Assembly: GCA_008360955.1 (NCBI GenBank)
Contig: LUCM01005988.1
Span: forward strand, 151,173-215,172
Length of the DNA: 64,000 bases
From: Fasciolopsis buskii
Lineage: Eukaryota; Platyhelminthes; Trematoda; Plagiorchiida; Fasciolidae
Direction of reading: 5' to 3'
Program-made: the position numbers and the translations under genes
Notes under the pieces: generated by a model
Told to the model about the DNA's origin: nothing
The model's input: only the letters and a program-made list of their open reading frames with translations
The model's database searches: none
In this document: in pieces, positions 57,627 through 64,000 of the stretch
Layout of the letters: the number at the start of each line of letters is the position of its first letter
Numbering within the stretch: the stretch's first letter is position 1

Positions 57627-57929
57627 GCCACGATCATGTGGGAAAGCATGTTTACTACTATAAATAGGAGCCCCACCGAAACCGGCCACTTCCCATGCCT
57701 CATCATCTTTGTCTCTCACGAACACTTAGAATGCTGCTTCTTTTCCCACCAGAAAAGACCGCTGGAACTTATAAGGATTGCTTATCGAGATTACGGACTG
57801 CTTCGCAGAGATATCGGCGTCCATATGAAGGCGATGAATGAAAATAATCACTTTTCACGCGGAACCATTAGACGTCTTCCCTAATACGCACAGTTTTCTG
57901 CTAGAAACAGAAAATTCGGAGCAGAAAGC
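57627..57929 (+). promoter_or_regulatory. Loop of the inverted repeat with a TATA-box-like site
   Basis: The 303-bp loop contains CTATAAATAGGAGCCCC (TATAAATA at about 57658-57665 on the plus strand), a good match to a polymerase II TATA box, followed by pyrimidine-rich sequence that could hold a start site. An LTR-type or gene promoter is possible. No ORF with recognisable domains follows immediately; the frame 57609-57884 is unassigned. Confidence 0.35.
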
Positions 57930-58506
57930 TGTATATGTCGAGGGCATGATCGGGGGCTAAGCCGGACTTGGAGAGCTTGGCATGGTGCTCCGTGGTGATT
58001 GTCAGTTCCGTGGTTGCGGTTTCCCTAGCAAACTTTGGGGCTTATGTGTCTATGGAGAGGGTTGGGAGGCACCCCGTGGGGAGTTCCGAGTTCGCCGGGG
58101 CGATGAGCAAGAGCAGGCAAACGGTGAACAAACAGCCAACCAAGACGGAGGGTAGAAGGTCGATTAGTATGGAACCTGGGTTCTCTACCACTTGTTGTTC
58201 TCGAATAGGATTCTCTCAAATACCTTAATAATTCACCGGTATTTAATGCGCTTTTGTTTGAATTTCCATCCAGTATTGTTCTCCGGAAGGTGAATGTTAT
58301 TAGATTGTGAGCTCATTCCTGACGTGTTCGTCCACATGCTATTGACGATCTTAACGATTCTCTGCCCTGCATATTAGTGCATGCCATGGCCCACGATCGC
58401 GCTCAATGGTTACTGCCTCCTCGGTCCGGCTTTTTGCCCACCCAGCCTGCATTGGGGTCCGTGTCTGCTGTAACCAGAGAATTTTGCGAATCACCGGCCA
58501 ATTATT
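57930..58506. repeat. Inverted repeat, right arm (577 bp)
   Basis: Partner of 57050-57626. An 86-codon frame (57968-58228) recurs on the minus strand of the other arm at the mirrored position (57328-57588). After CCGGCCAATTAT near 58506 the arms diverge, inside the first coding segment of the retrocopy. Confidence 0.93.
58347..58383 (+). ncRNA. Second copy of the spliced-leader-like sequence
   Basis: Mirror copy, in the right arm, of the leader-like block at 57173-57209, again followed by CCATGGCCCACG and only about 120 bases of the mRNA-like sequence. Created by the inverted duplication rather than by a separate trans-splicing event. Confidence 0.75.
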
Positions 58507-61500
58507 TTGTCTGACGAGGGTTAGCAGTAGTCAGTATAAACACAATGTCAGGCCTCAAAGTCAATATGTCAAAAGATCCATCCAGAAGTTTAAGAGCTAA
58601 TTTTGTGCGGGCAGCTATTGCAGTGTTAAGTAGAACGCCGTGGGTCGCCGTTGTGTTCTAGCAGCCGGGATGTTCGTAGCACCAAAGATTTTGTCTTTCA
58701 CATCAAGATGACTGGACGGTTGATCCTGCAAAACAGAAAATCGCAAATGAGGCTAAACAAAGCTACTGCTAAGACAACATTCGACAAACCGTTTCAGAGG
58801 TAGGTTCTAGCGTCTGTAAAATTGTGAAAAGCGCCGTTTGGTATCCCCTTCCAGCCGCTACGAAAACAAACAAAACTGGGACAAACATTGCTTCCTCATT
58901 CCACAAGTTAAGTTCAACCAATGGGCAAGATATGTATGAATAAGCAAACATTCCGGAAAGTGAGACCGCTTAGAGACATGTTATCACGACAGGAAACCTA
59001 CATGGAAAATTCGTTCAGCTTCTCGGAGCTGGATTTCGTGAGGTTATTAGCGAGGGAGAATGCTCCAACATAAGATTCCACTAAAGAAGCCTGGAGATTG
59101 TAGATAAGCGTTAGCTCCTTGTGAAAAAGGACCGTGGTGGAGTGGAAACCAAGTCAATGCTCAGATACTCTTACAGGTTCAAAAATGCATTTATCGTATT
59201 TAAACACACGGGATAAATATTTCTTTCTAACTGTCTAAACGATGTGTTCGCGATGGCTGCAGTTTTCATCCAGAAGTATTTTTTTATACCACACCTGTAA
59301 AACTTGAGGTATCTTTAGGTCCAGTTTTCCCGCAGTATCTCACAACTTGTCAGCTCAAGAAATGCTCACTTATTGCCCTACTGAGTATAAATTCTCAGCG
59401 ATTCATCCGCCCATGATTGGCGGTGTGATAATGGGAGCGACCAAAGCACCACTCACCAGCCCCAAAGTTCGTCAAAACATTCGTAGGCTCTTTATCAGTC
59501 GTGCAATGCAAGACATTTCATGCTTAAGTGCATCAAGTGTGCGTATCGCGGGCGCCAAATTCAGCTGGAGAGCGACGGCGGGCATCGCCATATGGCCGGG
59601 TTCCTCGAAAATCGGAAGGTTTATATAGTGCGGATGAAGATCAATTTTGATGAAATAAGGGGATGAAGCTGAGTCAAAACCAGACTGGACTTTATTTGAG
59701 ATGGACAGAAGAGTAGAAGTTAACAAATTGAAATGCTGAATGTGGATCAGAGGGATACATTCAAGGCCGCGCCAAACTATTTAAGGGATGAACTTTTATG
59801 GAAAATTGTGGATGAAGGGACAAGGGAAATCATAAGAATATTTGCTGATCTCAAAAGGCTGGGAGCAGACTGAACCGATATGTAGGGAAGAAAGCGGGTT
59901 TGTGTATGAATTACAATCAGGCCTTCAATATATTTGCCCTGAATGACCTGCGTGTTGCTCTTTTTGATGTCGGATATTCGGTATTCTGTGGTGATAGGGT
60001 TTTCGAAGTTCGCGGGTTGCACGAAATTTCAGCAGAATTAATGACATTGTTCTGGCCGCTCTCAACGGTTTATCAGACAGGAGGTACCCAGGGAAGTCCA
60101 CGGCGTGGTTCGGTGTGCCTTTGAGTTAAGCGGACCGGTACTGCGGCTTCAGATCTTGATGGCAGTTTACTAGAACGGATGAGCAACCAGTGCACAGGAT
60201 GAGGTGGAGTTTTCAGCGACAATGTTTGCATTGCATTTTCGCTTTCTGCCAGCCGGTGTATAGGTACAGTGGTCGTTGGCGAGCCTGGGGAAGAGTCGGA
60301 GAGGAAGGGAGAAGAAGGTCTGCAATTGTCTTCAGCCGGTGTTATGGTGAGAAAACGAAAATGGAAATACCGGCACCAGTCAGTTTCTTATACCTATTAC
60401 AGGTTCCAGGCGACTGTCTTGAAATGCGCGGAAGGAGGGAGTGTTTCGGTGAAGAGCCATATGTAACAAACTTCCGTCTGCTTACTCCCTATAGATCTCA
60501 TGCCTCGGTCAGTCCTAAGCTGCATGGTCCGTATTCGTAGCTTGTTTCCCAGCCATGTTTTGGCATGTTCACAGGTGCAGCTTGCAATAGTCTGATAGTG
60601 CAACTATCATAAAAATGGGGGGGTAAAATTCACTAGTTGTTCTGTTTGTGGAACTCGTTCGACCTACGGACCCGCGGTACTTGCGAAGAGGATCACTAGT
60701 AACTGATCATGTACCAGCTACCACCGGTTTTTACCATTTCAAATTGCCAGGAAAAGGCTCTACTGAAATGGGTTGAGGACGTCCTTGTGGGCAGGGTGCC
60801 AGGACAGGGGTTGCTACGGCAAGCTCTAAAGAGGTGAGAAGGGAGAAGTATGAGAATGTTAGGATCAATAATTTGCGTTTGAACAGGGTGATGAAAACTT
60901 GTAACCCATAGTGGTTTCAATAAGCGTTCTAATAAGTCTATCGGCTGCCAGAAAGGTTCAGGCAAACCAGGGAAGAGCCTGAGTGATTTCGTGAAAATTA
61001 GGATCCCTAACTGCCAGAGTGGCTGGCAGCATTTTTAATATCACTCTTCGGTCTAGAAAAATTTGTACTCAACTTCCGGAGTGAAGAATAGTTGCAGAAA
61101 TTGAAAAGTGGCATGGATAAGCCAGGTTGTGCATCGCTATCAGGACCACTCACAAAAAACCAAGATTAGAGGAAAGGGTGTTTGTCAACAAGTGATTGTT
61201 ATAGAAAACAAGCAAGTCCTCAAAAGGGGCATTTTGCGAACATAGGATTATCAACGATTCGGATAGAGAGGCGACACAAGTTCCTCGATTGGTGAGTTGG
61301 AAAAGAGACTCATCTCTGCCATTGTCGATAATACACTAGAGGAGCAAAAAAGTTTTGATAAGATAGATTCTTTTAAAATGCCGAAAAGAGAAAATGCTGA
61401 CGGCTAATGAGTCACCGAAGTTTGAACTGAAGGGCTGAATAGGAAATATGGTTTTGGCATCATCAGCTCATCAACCGTGATAATCGGACTGGATGTGAAA

Positions 61501-62265
61501 AAGCTTACCGCATCCGAAGAAATTTAAACCGCGATAAAAGGAAATGTGACGGAAGCGCCAAGCTTTGCAGAACCCTTAGGTGTTCCGTAATCAGATGTTT
61601 TGGTTAATAATGATGTAATTTATTTACTTCTCTGGATTTGCCGAGGCAAAAGCAAGGTAGGTGATCATAATGTACAATGTTTTGAATGACCAGTCCATTC
61701 GGTAGATGAGGGTTAATTCTGAACCAGGAAGTAAAGGAGCGGAACGATAAACCTAAAAAAATGGATAATAACCCGTGCCGCTCAATAGCGAGGGAATTTC
61801 AATGAGAGCTCAATCAGCCCGTACTGGTGGCTTGAGCCCCAAAGCAGGCGGCCAGGATCAGCTAGTGAGAGAGTTAAGTAATAATTCATGAACGATTTCG
61901 AACCCAAATGGATTGTCATCCAGAACTCGACTGAACGGATCGATACACGAAGTGAAAGAACTCAGCGACCGGGTAAATTGGTTTGGCAGCCATACGAATA
62001 AAGAAGAAAAACTTGGAAAAGTGCATATGCGTGGAACTGGCTAGCCTAGTCAGCAGAGATGATGTAATGGTAGAACAATAAATGTTTTGTGCAAGATCTC
62101 TAGTATGGGCTGCATCGTCAAAAAAGGCAGAGAATAAAAAGGAGGAAATTCTGTTTGCAAGTCATGAGTAGTCGGCCACATCCAGGGAAAAGCAGTTTCC
62201 TTTTATCTTTAATCTTTTATTTCATTTAGTATTTGAATAACAATGTATATCGGGTTTTAGGAAGA
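58507..62265. other. No gene recognised
   Basis: AT-rich DNA. A minus-strand frame 59472-59726 contains PIFEEPGHMAMPAVALQLNL and is the only protein-like stretch; it is unassigned. Confidence 0.4.
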
Positions 62266-62289
62266 AGGCTGCTGCAATCAGAGGGCTGC

Positions 62290-62364
62290 CAAGTGGTTGG
62301 AGGATTTGAACTCGTGACCTCCACGTCCAACCGTCACGATCTTATCCGTTTGGCCACCATTGAA
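62290..62364 (-). repeat. tRNA-like sequence, probably a SINE or tRNA relic
   Basis: Reading the minus strand, TGGCCAAACGG (62346-62356) fits a polymerase III A box and AGTTCAAATCC (62302-62312) fits a B box at tRNA-like distance. However, no proper T-stem or acceptor stem closes: the five bases on each side of TTCAAAT do not pair. It is therefore not a functional tRNA gene; a tRNA-derived short element is more likely. Confidence 0.4.
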
Positions 62365-62721
62365 CTAATTTGACAGCAAGATGGATATGTGTAAGAAGCA
62401 AGTTTGCTCCTGCTCGGGTTGTGACTACCGCTCTACACCGATGTTTCGCCGCGTTCATACTTTGTGGCCGCCGTTGCGATGGAAACATCAGGGACTCGGA
62501 AGCATTAAACAACAGCCTTAACTATGCATTAACGGAAGAATTGACCTCCCAAAATCGTTCGCGTGACAGCTCAAATGAGCGGATTCAGGAACTCCGGGTG
62601 ATTCAGTCATGTGTCAACTTATTCTCTTGCTGTATTTGCAAATGAACATCGAAATAAAAACCTGTCGCTTGAGTGTGCAAATGAAGAATGTCTTCATCAA
62701 TTAGCTATCTCCACTAGTGCA

Positions 62722-62991
62722 TCAAATGGTTAAATGCGGGACTTCCGGCTGCTTCTTATGACGGGAGGCACCGGAAAATATTAATACTTCAACCAAAGGA
62801 GATTTATTATTCTTCATGGGCAATAAATTGAGATAATGTTTGCTTCCCGACCGAGGTTCTTTTTCGCAGACAGACCTCAAAACACTTGGTTCTTCCTTGA
62901 TCTCACATGGACTTCCATGAATATTAGGAGTATTCCTTGTGCATCGGTCTGGTGATAGTCCTGGCCCCGGCAGCAGTTGTGATATTCCCAT
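62722..62991 (-). CDS. Exon-like ORF of unknown function
   Basis: Minus-strand frame with an ATG, reading MGISQLLPGPGLSPDRCTRN, then CEIKEEPSVLRSVCEKEPR and LVEVLIFSGASRHKKQPEVP. The IKEE tetrapeptide followed by Pro fits a sumoylation consensus, common in transcription regulators but short enough to arise by chance. It may belong to the same gene as the neighbouring minus-strand frame at 63164-63647. Family not recognised. Confidence 0.3.
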   Translation of the reverse strand: MGISQLLPGPGLSPDRCTRNTPNIHGSPCEIKEEPSVLRSVCEKEPRSGSKHYLNLLPMKNNKSPLVEVLIFSGASRHKKQPEVPHLTI

Positions 62992-63163
62992 ATACTATCA
63001 CAGCCAGCGGCAATAACTCCAAAGCCAAAGAACCAAGACCAAAAATTTTGAATAAGTAAAACAATCTATTGAATTGAAAGTGTGTTACCCGTCATCGTTG
63101 ACGCCATTCGTCACAAGTTTGTCAGAATAATGAATGGTACCCTAATGGCATAACCCGTTTACA

Positions 63164-63647
63164 TGAAAACACCAGAAGACAAAGAATTCACAACTGTGGC
63201 AAAAATTCCTAGGGATGGGACTGCACATTGCTTCGCAGCTGCTGTCCACCAAGCCCAGCAGGCACATTTTCTTAGTGTATTAGAACGACTGTATGCATGC
63301 AACTGAGCAGCAGGTTTTGCCACACCCGAAACGTCGTCCGGAGGGGAGACATGGTCTATCGAATCGTCATAATTCTTTGGATTGGCTTGCTGTAATTCGG
63401 ATGCCCAGCTAGTGTTTGGGGCCGACTAGGTTGATCTTAGGGAGGAATTCGTCTTAGGCAAGTATCGCTCGCTAAAGTGTAAGCTGGGGAGTTCTGGCAT
63501 ATCCGGGTAACTAGAGTGTAGGGTGATGGATTGACCGGGAGACGAGGGGTCTAGCATTGAGGTAGGGTGTAAAATTTCCGGGAAGAGCAGTGCAACGCGC
63601 AGCGTACCCAGGGTTTCGTCCTGAGGTCTTTGTGATTCCAACTGCAC
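63164..63647 (-). CDS. Exon-like ORF with in-frame TAG
   Basis: Starts after a strong acceptor (pyrimidine-rich TTATTGCTTCTATGTCC, then TTATTGTGCAG) in phase 0 and reads LESQRPQDETLGTLRVALLF, MLDPSSPGQSITLHSSYPD and ERYLPKTNSSLRST up to a TAG at 63426-63428. The same frame then stays open for about 87 codons (SAPNTSWASELQQANPKN, DHVSPPDDVSGVAKPAAQ) to TAA near 63164. Composition (Ser, Pro, Asp) suggests a disordered region. It is either a terminal exon ending at TAG, two exons with a TAG-ending acceptor, or a decayed exon. Function unknown. Confidence 0.4.
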
Positions 63648-64000
63648 AATAAGGACATAGAAGCAATAATACCGCCATCATATTTCACTTTCACACGGTA
63701 TGAGGTGTTAGCTACCTAAACGTCGAGGCCCCGAGGAGGTCGATGGTCAAACAGTATCATAGGATGCACTCATTCGATGCGATTCGAGTTGACAAGAGCG
63801 ATGAATAAGATGTGGCTGTACCCCACAGAACAGGTTTCTTGCTAAATTTAGCCATCTTCGTGAATTTGCAGGTTTTTACACCGCAGCACAACGCAGCAGC
63901 CAGGTCCTGACCGGACTGTTTCGCAGAAGCCTGGTCTCCAATGATTAAGAAAATCATGACCTACTCAGAACGGGTACAGCTGTTGGCGATGATGAGAAGA

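Overview
The window looks like nuclear DNA of a digenean flatworm (fluke). No single item proves this; the combination does. There are several degraded non-LTR retrotransposons of the RTE and CR1 types with flatworm-like protein sequence, and two exons of a nuclear gene for mitochondrial ribosomal protein L3 separated by a large intron. There is also a 37-nt block that, from memory, matches the trans-splicing leader of Fasciola hepatica at 33 of 37 positions. I see no operons, phage, CRISPR or rRNA. Most of the window is intergenic or intronic DNA filled with old transposon remains.

Layout. 0.15-5.7 kb: two RTE LINE copies head to head, sharing a 474-bp tract of apparently complete identity inside otherwise diverged copies. 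7.7-15 kb: minus-strand MRPL3 exons at 14616-14951 and 8711-8981, whose splice sites join in frame. The intron holds TA microsatellites and an older RTE remnant. 16.5-19.6 kb: CR1-like and RTE fragments. 20.8-25.0 kb: CR1 copy A with a mutated catalytic motif. 30.9-35.0 kb: CR1 copy B, the most complete, with a proline-rich upstream part. 37.4-44.4 kb: a giant inverted repeat with 2142-bp arms, each carrying the same exon-like 151-codon ORF; the right arm interrupts CR1 copy C. 53.9-54.1 kb: a 213-bp palindrome that reads as perfect. 54.1-54.8 kb: two small plus-strand ORFs, one with a signal-peptide-like start. 54.9-57.2 kb: a minus-strand, apparently intronless, frame-broken coding sequence starting at a spliced-leader-like block, read here as a retrocopy of a trans-spliced mRNA. 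Its 5' end plus upstream DNA is repeated as a 577-bp inverted repeat around a 303-bp loop containing a TATA-box-like site. 62.7-63.7 kb: exon-like minus-strand ORFs.

The genes do not form a pathway. MRPL3 is the only confidently named host gene. The unusual theme is inverted duplication at four separate places with arms of about 0.1, 0.47, 0.58 and 2.1 kb, two of them carrying host-like coding sequence. This could be real biology (gene conversion, template switching, transposition) or partly an assembly artefact, and each case needs read-level confirmation. I worked by eye: identities, frames and splice sites were checked directly, but no similarity search was run.
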